From contig NZ_JAOEGB010000016.1 in assembly GCF_025420585.1 (NCBI RefSeq), positions 1-64,000 on the forward strand: 64,000 bases of DNA, read 5' to 3'. The translations under genes and the position numbers were made by a program. The notes under the pieces are model-generated. The model worked only from the letters and a program-made list of their open reading frames with translations, made no database searches and had not been told where the DNA came from. Source of the stretch: Planotetraspora sp. A-T 1434 (GTDB lineage: Bacteria > Actinomycetota > Actinomycetes > Streptosporangiales > Streptosporangiaceae). Shown here piece after piece: positions 10,807 to 19,372 of this stretch; positions within the stretch are counted from its first letter, which is position 1; each line of letters opens with the position of its first letter.

Positions 10807-12323
10807 GCGCTTACCACCTCCTGTTCGCACAGCCAGCCGACGATCCCCTCGACGGCGTCGCGGCAGTCGCCGCATCCGGTGGTGGCCCTGGTCGCGGCGG
10901 CGACCGCCGCCACATCACGGCCGCCGGACTCCCAGCACGCCCTGATCTCGCCTTTCGTCACGTTGTTGCACTGACAGACCTTGGCCGAGTCCGGCATCCG
11001 CACCGGGCTGTCCGCGACGGCGCCCGTCGTCGAGCCGGGGAAGAGCGGGCCGGGGAAGAGCAGGCCGGCCCGGTCGCCCGGGAGCGGCCCTCCCCTGTCG
11101 TAGAGCTGGGTCAGCGTGCCCACCGCCGGCGTCTCGCCCAGCAGGATCGCGCCGACCAGGCGGCCGTCGCGGATGACGAGCTTGCGGTAGGTGCCCTTGT
11201 GGCGGTGGCTGAAGCGGACGATCTCCGCCTCGTCCTCGGTCAGGTGCGTCTCCCCCATCGCGGCCAGCTCCACGCTGGCGGCCTTGAGCCGGGTGACCAG
11301 CCGGGAGCCGCGGTACCGCGCGCCCTTGTCGGCCCCCGTGACCAGGTCGGCGACCACCGCGGCCTGCTCCCAGGCGGGCGCGACCAGGCCGTAGACCATC
11401 CCGTCGTGCTGGGCGCACTCCCCGATCGCGAAGATGGCCGGGTCGTCGGTGCGCATCTCGTCGTCCACGACGACGCCGCGATCGACCTCCAGCCCCGCGT
11501 CGCGGGCCAGGCCGACGACAGGCCGGACGCCGCAGGCCAGGACCACCAGATCGGCGTCCACGGTCTCCGTGATGAAGGGCAGAGTGGCGGAGGACGCGGA
11601 AGCGGAGGACGCGGTAGCGGAGGGCACCGCCGCAGAGGACGGCGCCGTGGACGAAGCCACCACGGAGGACGGCGCCATTGCCAGTTCGACGCCCTTCTCG
11701 TGGACCGCGCTGACCGTGACGCCGGTGCGGACCTCGACGCGGAGCGCGGCCAGGGTCTCCCGCAGGACCAGCCCGGCCTCGGCGTCGAGCTGGCGCTCCA
11801 TCAGGTGGCGGGCCTGGTGCAGCAGCGTCACCGGGATGCCGAGCCCGGCCAGGCCGCGCGCGGCCTCGACGCCGAGGAGGCCGCCGCCGACCACCACCGC
11901 GCTCCGGGCGGACCTGGCGGCGTCGCGGATCCGGTCGCAGTCGTCCAGCGTCCGGAACGCGGTCGCACGCTCCGCCCCAGGGATGGCCGGAACCACCGGC
12001 TCGCTGCCCGTGGCCAGCACCAGCACGTCGTACGGCTCTCGCGTCCCGTCGGAGGCGACGACCGTCCGGGCGTCTCGGTCGACCGTGGTCACCGTGACAC
12101 CGAGGCGGGCGGTCACGTTGTGGTCGGCGTACCACCTGGGGTCGAGCAGCCGCACCTGTTCGGGGCTCGACGTCCCCGCCAGGACGTTGGACAGCAGCAC
12201 CCGGTTGTAGGGCTGCCGGGTCTCGGCGCCGAAGACGGTGATCCGCACGTCCTTGCCGCGGGCGCGGACCTCGCTCACCAGGCGGGCCCCCGCCATCCCG
12301 TTCCCCACGACGACGAGCCTCAC
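10803..12323 (-). CDS. FAD-dependent electron-transfer subunit of assimilatory nitrate reductase
   Basis: 506-residue NirB-like FAD/NAD(P) oxidoreductase (VVVGNGMAGARLVSEV; VVVGGGLLGVEAARGL; an IFAIGECAQHDG FAD motif). It ends in a BFD-like [2Fe-2S] domain (CQCNNVTKGEI, then TTGCGDC) and lacks the siroheme half. Lying between nasA and nirB, it most likely passes NAD(P)H electrons to NasA, the role of the NasB/NasC-type reductase components. The GTG start overlaps the nasA stop as GTGA, and its own stop overlaps nirB. An Ala/Ser-rich insert of about 40 residues (near 208-248) interrupts the NAD-binding region. Confidence 0.87.
   Translation of the reverse strand: MRLVVVGNGMAGARLVSEVRARGKDVRITVFGAETRQPYNRVLLSNVLAGTSSPEQVRLLDPRWYADHNVTARLGVTVTTVDRDARTVVASDGTREPYDVLVLATGSEPVVPAIPGAERATAFRTLDDCDRIRDAARSARSAVVVGGGLLGVEAARGLAGLGIPVTLLHQARHLMERQLDAEAGLVLRETLAALRVEVRTGVTVSAVHEKGVELAMAPSSVVASSTAPSSAAVPSATASSASASSATLPFITETVDADLVVLACGVRPVVGLARDAGLEVDRGVVVDDEMRTDDPAIFAIGECAQHDGMVYGLVAPAWEQAAVVADLVTGADKGARYRGSRLVTRLKAASVELAAMGETHLTEDEAEIVRFSHRHKGTYRKLVIRDGRLVGAILLGETPAVGTLTQLYDRGGPLPGDRAGLLFPGPLFPGSTTGAVADSPVRMPDSAKVCQCNNVTKGEIRACWESGGRDVAAVAAATRATTGCGDCRDAVEGIVGWLCEQEVVSA
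11580..11690. repeat. Degenerate repeat encoding an Ala/Ser-rich insert
   Basis: GCGGAGGACGCGG-like motifs recur on the plus strand over about 110 bp. In the minus-strand gene they encode an insert rich in Ala, Ser, Thr and Val. No homologous residues are expected here in NirB-type reductases, so it looks like an in-frame repeat expansion in a surface loop. Confidence 0.7.
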
Positions 12324-14446
12324 GCGACACGCTCCAGGTTCACGGCGCAGACCTTGAACTCGGGCATCCGCGACACCGGGTCGAGCGCCGGGTTGGTGAG
12401 CCTGTTGGCGCCGTCCCAGTGGAACGGCATGAACACCGTGTCGGGCCGGATCGTGCCGTTCACCCTGGCCACGCCTTCGGCGGCGCCCCGGCGGCTCAGC
12501 ACGCGGACCCGGTCGCCCGGGGTGATCTCCAGCCGCTCGGCCAGGTCGGGGTGGAGCTCCACGAAGACCTCGGGGGACGCCTGGGTGAGCGGGCGGATCC
12601 GGCGGGTCTGCGCGCCGGACTGGTAGTGCGCCAGCACGCGGCCGGTCGTCAGGTAGAAGGGGTAGTCTCCGTCGATCTCCTCGGCGGCCGGGCGGTGCTC
12701 CACGGGAACGAGACGGGCCCGCCCGCCGGGGGTGGCGAAGCGGTCGAGGAAGGGCCGCGGCGTCCCCGGGTGCGGCTCCTCCCCCGGCTCCACGGCGGGG
12801 CAGGGCCAGAAGACGCCGGTTTCGGCCGCGATCCTTTCGTAGGTGATCCCGGAGTAGTCGGCGGTCCCGCCTTCCGAGGCCCGGCGCAGCTCCTCGAAGA
12901 CCGCGCGGGGGTCCGTGGGGAACTTCTCTCCGCAGCCGAGCCGGTCGGCGATGCCGTACAGGATGGACAGGTCGCTCCGCACCCCGGAGGGCGGAGGGAC
13001 GGCCTGCCGCCGGAGCAGGACGCGGCCCTCCAGGTTGGTCATCGTGCCCTCCTCCTCGGCCCACTGGGTCGTGGGGAACACGACGTCCGCCATCGCGGCG
13101 GTCTCGGAGAGCACGAAGTCGGACACCACGAGGAGGTCCAGCGAGGCCAGCCGCTCCGCGACCCGGGTGGCGTCCGGCGCGGAGATCACCGGATTCGACC
13201 CGAACAGCAGCAGCGCCTTCGGCCCGCGCGGGGTGCCCAGCGCGTCGAGGAGCTCGTAGGCCGACCGGCCGGGTCCGGGCAGGTCGGCCGGGGAGACTCC
13301 CCAGACGGCGGCGACGTGCGCCCGCGCCGCCGGGTCGCCGATCTTGCGGTAGCCCGGGAGCTGGTCGGCCTTCTGACCGTGCTCGCGGCCGCCCTGGCCG
13401 TTCCCCTGGCCGGTGACGCAGCCGTATCCGGATCCCTGGCGGCCGGGCAGGCCGAGCGTGAGGGCGAGGTTGATGAACGCGGTGACCGTGTCGGTCCCCT
13501 TGGCGTGCTGCTCCGCTCCCCGCCCGGTCAGGATCATCGCGCGGGAGGCGCGGCCGAGGATCCGCACCGCCTCGCGCATCTGGGCCACAGGGACTCCGGT
13601 CACCCTCTCGGCCCGCTCGGGCCACCAGGCGGACACCGACGTGCGGACCTCGTCGAAGCCGCTCGTGCGCTCGGCCAGGTAGCCCTCGTCGCCGTAGCCG
13701 TCCGCGATGGCGATGTGCAGCAGGCCGAGGGCCAGGGCGAGGTCGGTGCCCGGCGTCACCCGCAGGTGCAGGTCGGCCAGCTTCGCCGTCCTGGTGAGGC
13801 GGGGGTCGACGACGATGAGGCGGCCGCCGTTCGCCCGCATGGCCGTCAGATGCCGGACGAAAGGCGGCATGGTCTCCGCGACGTTGGCCCCGGCGAGCAT
13901 CACCGCGTCGGCGGCGCCGATGTCGGTGATGGGGAACGGCAGGCCCCGGTCCATGCCGAAGGCGCGGTTGGCGGCCGCGGCCGCCGACGACATGCAGAAC
14001 CGGCCGTTGTAGTCGATCTGACTGGTCCGCAGCGCCACCCGGGCGAACTTGCCGAGCTGGTAGGCCTTCTCGTTCGTCAGCCCGCCGCCCCCGAAGACGG
14101 CCACGCCGTCGGGGCCGTGCTTCGCCTGGATCGCCCTGATCCGTGCGGCCACGAAGTCCAGCGCCTCGTCCCAGCTCACCGGGCTGCCGCGCAGCAACGG
14201 GGAGGTGAGCCGCTCGGGCGAGTCCAGCAGTTCGGCCGCCGTCCAGCCCTTCTGGCAGAGGCCGCCGGCGTTCGCCGGGATGTCCGTACGTGGCGTGACC
14301 TCACCGTCCACGACGTACATGCCGCACTGCAGTGCGCAGTAAGGGCAGTGCGTCGCCGCCGCACCCACCGGCGGCCGTGACATCACAGGCCCCTCGGCGG
14401 ATAGTGAGATCGGCATGGGTCCGATGGTGCTTTCAGGCGGTTTCAC
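12320..14446 (-). CDS. nasA: Assimilatory nitrate reductase catalytic subunit NasA
   Basis: 708-residue molybdopterin oxidoreductase reducing nitrate to nitrite in the cytoplasm. The N-terminal [4Fe-4S] cysteines (CPYCALQCGMYV and later LCQKGW) sit near residues 34-62, followed by the Mo-bis-MGD domains (NGRFCMSSAAAAANRAFGMDRG; GRQGSGYGCVTGQGNGQGGRE) and a C-terminal dinucleotide-binding domain (YPFYLTTGRVLAHYQSGAQTR). The GTG at 14446 has a well-placed GGAGGGA 7 nt upstream. The mobA/moaA genes at 48-50 kb supply steps of the cofactor pathway it needs. It lies 166 nt after narK and overlaps the next gene. Confidence 0.95.
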   Translation of the reverse strand: MKPPESTIGPMPISLSAEGPVMSRPPVGAAATHCPYCALQCGMYVVDGEVTPRTDIPANAGGLCQKGWTAAELLDSPERLTSPLLRGSPVSWDEALDFVAARIRAIQAKHGPDGVAVFGGGGLTNEKAYQLGKFARVALRTSQIDYNGRFCMSSAAAAANRAFGMDRGLPFPITDIGAADAVMLAGANVAETMPPFVRHLTAMRANGGRLIVVDPRLTRTAKLADLHLRVTPGTDLALALGLLHIAIADGYGDEGYLAERTSGFDEVRTSVSAWWPERAERVTGVPVAQMREAVRILGRASRAMILTGRGAEQHAKGTDTVTAFINLALTLGLPGRQGSGYGCVTGQGNGQGGREHGQKADQLPGYRKIGDPAARAHVAAVWGVSPADLPGPGRSAYELLDALGTPRGPKALLLFGSNPVISAPDATRVAERLASLDLLVVSDFVLSETAAMADVVFPTTQWAEEEGTMTNLEGRVLLRRQAVPPPSGVRSDLSILYGIADRLGCGEKFPTDPRAVFEELRRASEGGTADYSGITYERIAAETGVFWPCPAVEPGEEPHPGTPRPFLDRFATPGGRARLVPVEHRPAAEEIDGDYPFYLTTGRVLAHYQSGAQTRRIRPLTQASPEVFVELHPDLAERLEITPGDRVRVLSRRGAAEGVARVNGTIRPDTVFMPFHWDGANRLTNPALDPVSRMPEFKVCAVNLERVA

Positions 14447-14591
14447 CGCTGGGTCCCTCCTGTTACTGCTGTGCTACAAGCCGCTAACCGCGCTCACTTA
14501 CGCGCCCGGCGAGATGTGAGCCCGCTCGGAGCGAGGCCCTGGACCTGTGTTCGCTGGGCCGGTGCTTCTCGACCCGCGTTCTCCGGACCGT

Positions 14592-14625
14592 GTTTCTAGA
14601 CGCGGGCCGTTTCTAGACGCGGGCC
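14592..14625. repeat. 17-bp tandem duplication at the narK stop codon
   Basis: GTTTCTAGACGCGGGCC is present twice in perfect tandem (14592-14608 and 14609-14625). On the gene strand each copy contains the final Ala-Arg-Val codons and TAG, so the narK stop is duplicated 17 bp downstream. Confidence 0.97.
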
Positions 14626-15977
14626 GCGGCCAGGCTGGGGGCGACCTTCGCGCCCACGGTCCGCAGGTAGCAGAACCACGTGAGGGCGAAGCACAGCGCG
14701 TAGAAGACGGCGAACGCCCCGATGGCCGCGCCGGCGCCGCCCGTGGCGGCGATCGACGTGCCGAAGCCGCGGTTGATGAAGAAGCCGCCGAAGGCGCCGA
14801 TCGCGGAGATGATCCCGATCGCGGCGGAGGCGTCGCGTTTCCCGGCTGCGACCGCCTTGTCCAGGGCGGCCTCGTCCGCGGGCGGCACGCCCTCGACGGC
14901 CTGGGCCCGGAAGATCACCGGGATCATGCGGTAGGTCGAGCCGTTCCCCACGCCCGCGGTGGCGATCAGCAGCAGGTAGGCGCCGAAGAACAGCCCGGCA
15001 CTGTGCGCGCTCAGGCCCCGCCAGACCAGGAACAGCGCGCCCGCCATCGCCGCGAAGTTCACGAACGTCACCCGGGCCCCGCCGAGCCGGTCGGACAGCC
15101 AGCCGCCGGCCGGGCGGACGAGCGAGCCGAGCAGCGCCCCGAGGAAGGCGTAGGAGATGAGCCCCAGGTGCTCGGGGAACTGCGACTTGATGAGCAGCGG
15201 GAAGGCCGTGGAGTAGCCGATGAACGAGCCGAAGGTGCCGATGTAGAGGATCGACATGATCCACGTCTGGCCCCTGCCGACGATCTTCAACTGCTCCTTG
15301 GGGCTGGCCTTGGCCGACGTGAGGTTGTCCATGAGGAAGAACGCGCCGACCGCCGCCGCCAGGATGAACGGCACCCAGAACAGCCCCGCGAAGGCCAGCC
15401 CGAACGCGCCGATGATCAGCGGCATCAGGAGCTGCACGGAGCTGACGCCGATGTTGCCGCCCGCGGCGTTCAGGCCGAGGGCGGCCCCCTGCTTCGTCCG
15501 CGGGTAGAAGTAGGTGATGTTCGCCATGCTGGAGGCGAAGTTGCCCCCGCCGAAGCCGGCCGTGGCCGCGATGAGCAGGAACGCCCAGTACGGCGTGCCG
15601 GGGTCGCTCACCGCCACCGCGAGCGCGACGGCGGGGATCAGCAGCAGCAGCGCGCTGGCGACGGTGAAGTTCCGGCCGCCGAATCTGGCGGGGGCGAAGG
15701 TGTAGGGGACGCGGAGGGCCGACCCCACCAGGTTGGGCAGGCCGACGATCCAGAACAGCTGGTCGGTGGAGAACTTGAACGCGCCGAGCTTGACGGCCAC
15801 GATGCTCCACACCGTCCAGAGCGTGAAGCCCAGGTGCTCCGCGAAGATCGACAAGACGAGGTTGCGCCGGGCGACCCGCCTGCCCGTGCTCTCCCAGAAG
15901 GCGGGGTCGTCGGGGCGCCAGTCGCCGATCCAGCGGCCCTTCTCGGACGTGGCCCGGGCCACCTCGGTCACCGTCAT
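14613..15977 (-). CDS. narK: Nitrate/nitrite transporter NarK family (MFS)
   Basis: 454-residue major facilitator with about 12 hydrophobic segments, importing nitrate (and possibly exporting nitrite) across the plasma membrane. NarK/NasA signatures are visible: the Gly-rich AGFGGGNFASSMANITYFYP and LGLNAAGGNIGVSSVQLLMP nitrate-signature segments and GNGSTYRMIPVIF in the second half. The ATG at 15977 follows GGGAGGAACG. It is the first gene of the seven-gene nitrate-to-ammonium operon. It diverges from def across a 221-bp AT-richer gap, the likely site of control by nitrogen regulators such as GlnR, although I cannot delimit a convincing GlnR box. Confidence 0.94.
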   Translation of the reverse strand: MTVTEVARATSEKGRWIGDWRPDDPAFWESTGRRVARRNLVLSIFAEHLGFTLWTVWSIVAVKLGAFKFSTDQLFWIVGLPNLVGSALRVPYTFAPARFGGRNFTVASALLLLIPAVALAVAVSDPGTPYWAFLLIAATAGFGGGNFASSMANITYFYPRTKQGAALGLNAAGGNIGVSSVQLLMPLIIGAFGLAFAGLFWVPFILAAAVGAFFLMDNLTSAKASPKEQLKIVGRGQTWIMSILYIGTFGSFIGYSTAFPLLIKSQFPEHLGLISYAFLGALLGSLVRPAGGWLSDRLGGARVTFVNFAAMAGALFLVWRGLSAHSAGLFFGAYLLLIATAGVGNGSTYRMIPVIFRAQAVEGVPPADEAALDKAVAAGKRDASAAIGIISAIGAFGGFFINRGFGTSIAATGGAGAAIGAFAVFYALCFALTWFCYLRTVGAKVAPSLAAARV

Positions 15978-16198
15978 CGTTCCTCCCGGTCTGTCGGGTT
16001 CAGCTGGGGTATGCCCCGAAATTAGGAGGAACGCGTTACGCACTTTGACTATGTGTGACGGTGCGGCGGTTACATGTGCCGCACCCGTGAAACATCCGAT
16101 CCACAGCTGTCACCAATGCAACATGGATTTAACAAAGGTTGGTACCACCCATAGATGGGAATTTCGTTCTCGTGTCGTCGTCGCCGCGGGGAGCGTGC
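15978..16198. promoter_or_regulatory. narK-def divergent intergenic region
   Basis: A 221-bp gap between divergent genes, with AT-richer stretches around 16015-16060 and 16110-16140 and a good ribosome-binding site at each end. It must hold the promoter of the nitrate operon. GTTAC and GAAAC half-site-like words occur near 16068 and 16088, but their spacing does not fit a GlnR box, so no operator is called. Confidence 0.5.
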
Positions 16199-16675
16199 AT
16201 GGCTGTCCGGCAGATCCGTATGTTCGCCGATCCTGCGCTACGTGCTGTAGCGGAGCCGGTGACCACCTTCGACCGATCCCTTCGAGAGCTCGTCCGGTCA
16301 CTCACCGTCACCATGCGGGCGGGGCCCGGGCGGGCGGGGCTGGCGGCGCCGCAGATCGGCGTCCCGCTCCGGGTGCTCGCGTTCGACGTGGACGGCAGGG
16401 CCGGCCACATCGTCAACCCGCGCCTGGAGCTCTCGGGCCGCCCAATCCTCGCCGACGAGGCATGCCTGTCCGCGCCCGGGATGTGGTGGCCGCGGGAGCG
16501 GGCGTTCTCCGCCGTCGCCCGCGGCCGGGACATGTACGGCAAGCCGGTCACGGTCCGGGCGATCGGCATGCTGGCCCGGGTCCTCCAGCACGAGGCCGAC
16601 CACCTGGACGGCGTCCTTTTCATCGACGGCCTACCGGCCGAGGACCAGCGGCGTTTCCTGGCCGCCATTCCATAA
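16199..16675 (+). CDS. def: Peptide deformylase
   Basis: 158-residue metallohydrolase that removes the formyl group from nascent N-termini. The three metal-site motifs are visible: GRAGLAAPQ near residue 44, EACLS at 87-91 (metal-ligand Cys89) and HEADH at 131-135. The first Gly of the usual GxGLAAPQ is replaced by Arg, and Ala replaces Gly in EGCLS, as in several secondary actinobacterial deformylases, so this may be an accessory copy. The ATG at 16199 follows GGGGAG. It stands alone, divergent from narK and separate from fmt. Confidence 0.92.
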   Translation: MAVRQIRMFADPALRAVAEPVTTFDRSLRELVRSLTVTMRAGPGRAGLAAPQIGVPLRVLAFDVDGRAGHIVNPRLELSGRPILADEACLSAPGMWWPRERAFSAVARGRDMYGKPVTVRAIGMLARVLQHEADHLDGVLFIDGLPAEDQRRFLAAIP

Positions 16676-16887
16676 CCGGATCGGCGATTTGCTGATAATT
16701 CCCTCAATGGCGCCGTTACGTCGGCGACCTGGGGAATTGCCGTCCGGGAATAGCTCGGACATTCTGGTTGAGATGTGACCGGTTTTCGGCTCCGAGGAAT
16801 ATCCGGAGCCGGAGCCGGGGATATGGATCCAACCTCCCGCCGGAACACGGGTCCCCCGAGGACCCGCGCTTCACTCGGGGAGGCCGC

Positions 16888-17970
16888 ATGCCAGCGATCT
16901 CGGACGGATCCGTCACGCGCCGGGCGTTCCTGTCGGCCGGGGGCGGGCTGGCCGGGGGGATCCTGCTGGGAACGGCGGGCCGGGCCATGGCCCAGTCCGC
17001 CGAGCCCGCCCAGTTCGCCGAGGCCGCCCAGTTCGCCGAGTCCGCTGGCGGCGCGAAGCCGGGCCGTCCGCGTGTCTACACGCGCGACGCCTGGGGCGCC
17101 GCGTCGCCGAAGAACAAGGCCCTCGTGCTCGACCGCGCGCCGGACCGGATCGTCATCCACCACACGGCGACGGCGAACACGGGCGACCGGAGCCTCGACG
17201 CGGCGTTCCGGCTGTCGCAGGCCATCCAGCGCTACCACATGAAGCACAACGGCTGGGAGGACATCGGCGAGCACTTCACGGTCAGCCGCGGCGGCCACAT
17301 CCTGGAGGGCCGCAACCGGACGCTGCCCGCGATCGCGGAGGGGAAGCTCGCGATGGGCGCGCAGACGGCCAACCACAACCGGCACACGATGGGGGTGGAA
17401 ACCGAGGGGACGTACATGACGGAGCTCCCCACCTCCGCCCAGCTCGCCTCGCTGACGTCGCTGCTGGCCTGGCTGTGCGGCGTCTACGACCTCGACCCGA
17501 ACGTCGCGATCATCGGCCATCGGGACCTGAACACGACCTCGTGCCCCGGAGACCGCCTGTACGGATACCTCCCCCAGCTCCGGGCGAACGTCGCGCGGCG
17601 GCTGGGCGACCGGCCGTCCCGGGCGCGGCTCGCCGCCATGCAGCCCCTCCCGGAGCCGCTGGGGGAGCCGCTGTCACAGCCCGCGCCACCCTTCGAAGCC
17701 GACGCCTCACCCCAGCCCGCGCCACCCTTCGAAGCCGACGCCTCACCGCAGCCCGCGCCGTACGCCGCGAGTGAGCCCCCATCCCCGCCTCCGCCCGACG
17801 CCGGACCGGAGGAGGCGGCACGGCTCGGCGCGCCCGGACCGGCGCGGCTGGCCGGACCGGTCGCCCCCTTCGACCACGGACCGGAGGTCGGCCCGCTCGA
17901 TCGACGAGCGCCCTCCTCCCCACCCGGAAGGCACAACGAATTCCCGATCACAATTCGGATACGACGGTGA
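16888..17970 (+). CDS. Tat-exported N-acetylmuramoyl-L-alanine amidase (PGRP/amidase_2 type)
   Basis: 360-residue secreted amidase expected to cleave the lactyl-amide bond of peptidoglycan. The N-terminus has a twin-arginine motif (TRRAFLSAGGG, Arg11-Arg12) and a hydrophobic stretch ending AMAQ. The catalytic domain spans roughly residues 60-230: IVIHHTATANTG, GEHFTVSRGGHILEGR, GVETEGTYM and GHRDLNTTSCPG, giving the usual His/His/Cys zinc ligands. The tail is Pro/Ala-rich, with a 12-residue tandem repeat (PAPPFEADASPQ twice), and ends with a basic stretch. The ATG at 16888 follows GGGAGGCCGC. It is monocistronic, with gaps on both sides. Confidence 0.88.
   Translation: MPAISDGSVTRRAFLSAGGGLAGGILLGTAGRAMAQSAEPAQFAEAAQFAESAGGAKPGRPRVYTRDAWGAASPKNKALVLDRAPDRIVIHHTATANTGDRSLDAAFRLSQAIQRYHMKHNGWEDIGEHFTVSRGGHILEGRNRTLPAIAEGKLAMGAQTANHNRHTMGVETEGTYMTELPTSAQLASLTSLLAWLCGVYDLDPNVAIIGHRDLNTTSCPGDRLYGYLPQLRANVARRLGDRPSRARLAAMQPLPEPLGEPLSQPAPPFEADASPQPAPPFEADASPQPAPYAASEPPSPPPPDAGPEEAARLGAPGPARLAGPVAPFDHGPEVGPLDRRAPSSPPGRHNEFPITIRIRR
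17677..17759. repeat. 36-bp tandem duplication in the amidase tail
   Basis: Two 36-bp units begin at 17677 and 17713, and the start of a third begins at 17749 (CAGCCCGCGCC). They encode the 12-residue period PAPPFEADASPQ. The copies are nearly identical, which points to recent duplication. Confidence 0.92.
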
Positions 17971-18366
17971 ACGAAAGGGCCGGTCCAAACGTCCGCGTTG
18001 ACAGTCATGCGGCCGCTTGGTCAGATAGGTATAACGATCAGCGGCCGCCCAGGTTACGCCGCCTCGTCGCGCCGAAGCGGAGTAAGCGGGCTGAGCTGGC
18101 CGTTCTTCTGGATCCCGGCGAGGGTGGGGGCATCGATGGCGTTCATTTCCACGAGAATGGCGGCGGCGGATTCACCAGGTGGGCCACCCGAGGCAAGATC
18201 GGGAAGGTAACCTCGGTTTTCGGCGGGGTTTCGGACGGTCTGCCGTCCATGCCCGCCCTCAGCGACACCTACCCGGTACGTTCGAACGTCCTCGCAGCTG
18301 AGCGAAGGGCAACGTGCCTTGTGCCAATGACGCCGCCAGCACCATGCCCCGGAGGATCCCCACAAC
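17971..18366. other. Intergenic region upstream of the glycan locus
   Basis: About 396 bp without a convincing gene. It contains AT-richer stretches (18018-18045) and a perfect 12-bp palindrome, ACGTTCGAACGT, at 18278-18289. Open frames here have poor codon bias. Promoters of the downstream GT2 gene are expected here, but none is obvious. Confidence 0.6.
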
Positions 18367-19200
18367 ATGAATCCCGAGAGCACCAAGTCTTTCCCCGTTT
18401 CACAATTAACGACGCTCTCGCCGAAGCCAGCCGTAGACGGATTTATCCGGATTTCGCCGCTTATGGCCATATCGCCCCGAGTGAGCGTGGTGGTGCCCGC
18501 GCTCAACGAGGCCGAGAACCTGCCGCACGTCTTCGCGACCCTGCCTCGCTGGATCCACGAGGTGGTCCTGGTCGACGGCAACTCGACCGACGACACGGTG
18601 GCGGTGGCGCGGCGGCTCCGCCCCACCCTCCGGGTCGTGCAGCAGCGCGGCCGGGGCAAGGGTGACGCGCTCGCCGCGGGCTTCGCCGCCTGCACGGGCG
18701 ACATCATCGTGATGATCGACGCGGACGGGTCGACGGACGGCCAGGAGATCATCCGGTTCGTGGGCGCGCTCGTCGCGGGCGCCGACTACGCCAAGGGGTC
18801 GCGCTTCGCCAACGGCGGCGGCAGCGACGACATCACGCTCAGCAGGCGGTTCGGCAACTTCGTGCTCAGCTCGCTCGTCAACGGGCTGTACGGCACGCGC
18901 TACACCGACCTCTGCTATGGCTACAACGCCTTCTGGGCCTGCCACCTCGACACGCTCGCCCCCGACTGCGCCGGATTCGAGGTCGAGACGCTCATGAACA
19001 TCCGCGCCGCCAAGGCCGGACTGCGTGTCCACGAGATCCCCAGCCACGAGCGCAACCGCATCCACGGCACGAGCAACCTGCGGGCGATCCGCGACGGCTG
19101 GCGCGTGTTGAAGACGATCATGCGAGAGAGACGGACGGGGCCTCCTATCCTGGAGCGCGGCCGTTCCACGGTTTCCGCCGCCGACCGCGGCGCGGCCTGA
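18367..19200 (+). CDS. Family 2 glycosyltransferase (polyprenyl-phosphate-type)
   Basis: 277-residue GT-A fold transferase. The N-terminus VSVVVPALNEAENLPHV and the motifs VDGNSTDDT, RGKGDALAAGF and MIDADGSTDG (DxD-like) are typical of DPM1/undecaprenyl-phosphate sugar transferases. No C-terminal membrane anchor is evident. It probably charges a lipid carrier with a sugar at the inner face of the membrane. The ATG at 18367 follows GGAGGATCCCC. It opens the locus containing the flippase fusion, second GT2 and glycoside hydrolase. After the stop, a ~22-bp block including the TGA is repeated at 19245-19267. Confidence 0.88.
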   Translation: MNPESTKSFPVSQLTTLSPKPAVDGFIRISPLMAISPRVSVVVPALNEAENLPHVFATLPRWIHEVVLVDGNSTDDTVAVARRLRPTLRVVQQRGRGKGDALAAGFAACTGDIIVMIDADGSTDGQEIIRFVGALVAGADYAKGSRFANGGGSDDITLSRRFGNFVLSSLVNGLYGTRYTDLCYGYNAFWACHLDTLAPDCAGFEVETLMNIRAAKAGLRVHEIPSHERNRIHGTSNLRAIRDGWRVLKTIMRERRTGPPILERGRSTVSAADRGAA

Positions 19201-19267
19201 AAGACTCCGCCGCGGAAGCCTGGCAGACTCCCGCCGGGAGAGACTGAAAGACTTCCGCCGGGGAAGA
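19196..19267. repeat. Imperfect direct repeat over the GT2 stop codon
   Basis: CTGAAAGACTCCGCCGCGGAAG (stop-containing copy, 19196-19217) recurs as a near copy at 19245-19267, with a further partial copy between them (GACTCCCGCCGGGAG). Confidence 0.8.
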
Positions 19268-19372
19268 ACGCCCTCCCTCCCTGACATCCTCCTGACATCT
19301 CTTCTGACATGTAGACCGCCGCCGGGGCCGTGCTGTTGCGAGTGTCTCGCGAGCCAAGCAAGATCGAACTAA

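Noticed and set aside
12419-14380. Long plus-strand open frame opposite nasA
   Set aside because: Arg/Gly/Pro-rich antisense frame without recognisable domains. NasA motifs on the other strand are complete.
15978-16198. GlnR operator in the narK promoter region
   Set aside because: GTTAC- and GAAAC-like half sites are present, but their spacing is about 15 nt and not 6, so no box is called.
16676-16887. c-di-AMP (ydaO-type) riboswitch upstream of the amidase gene
   Set aside because: The region has a GCCGGGGA word but lacks the paired conserved blocks and the pseudo-symmetric core. A covariance search would be needed to revive it.
18278-18289. Perfect palindrome ACGTTCGAACGT as a LexA box
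   Set aside because: The half sites are in the wrong order for the actinobacterial TCGAAC-N4-GTTCGA motif, and the neighbouring genes are not SOS genes.
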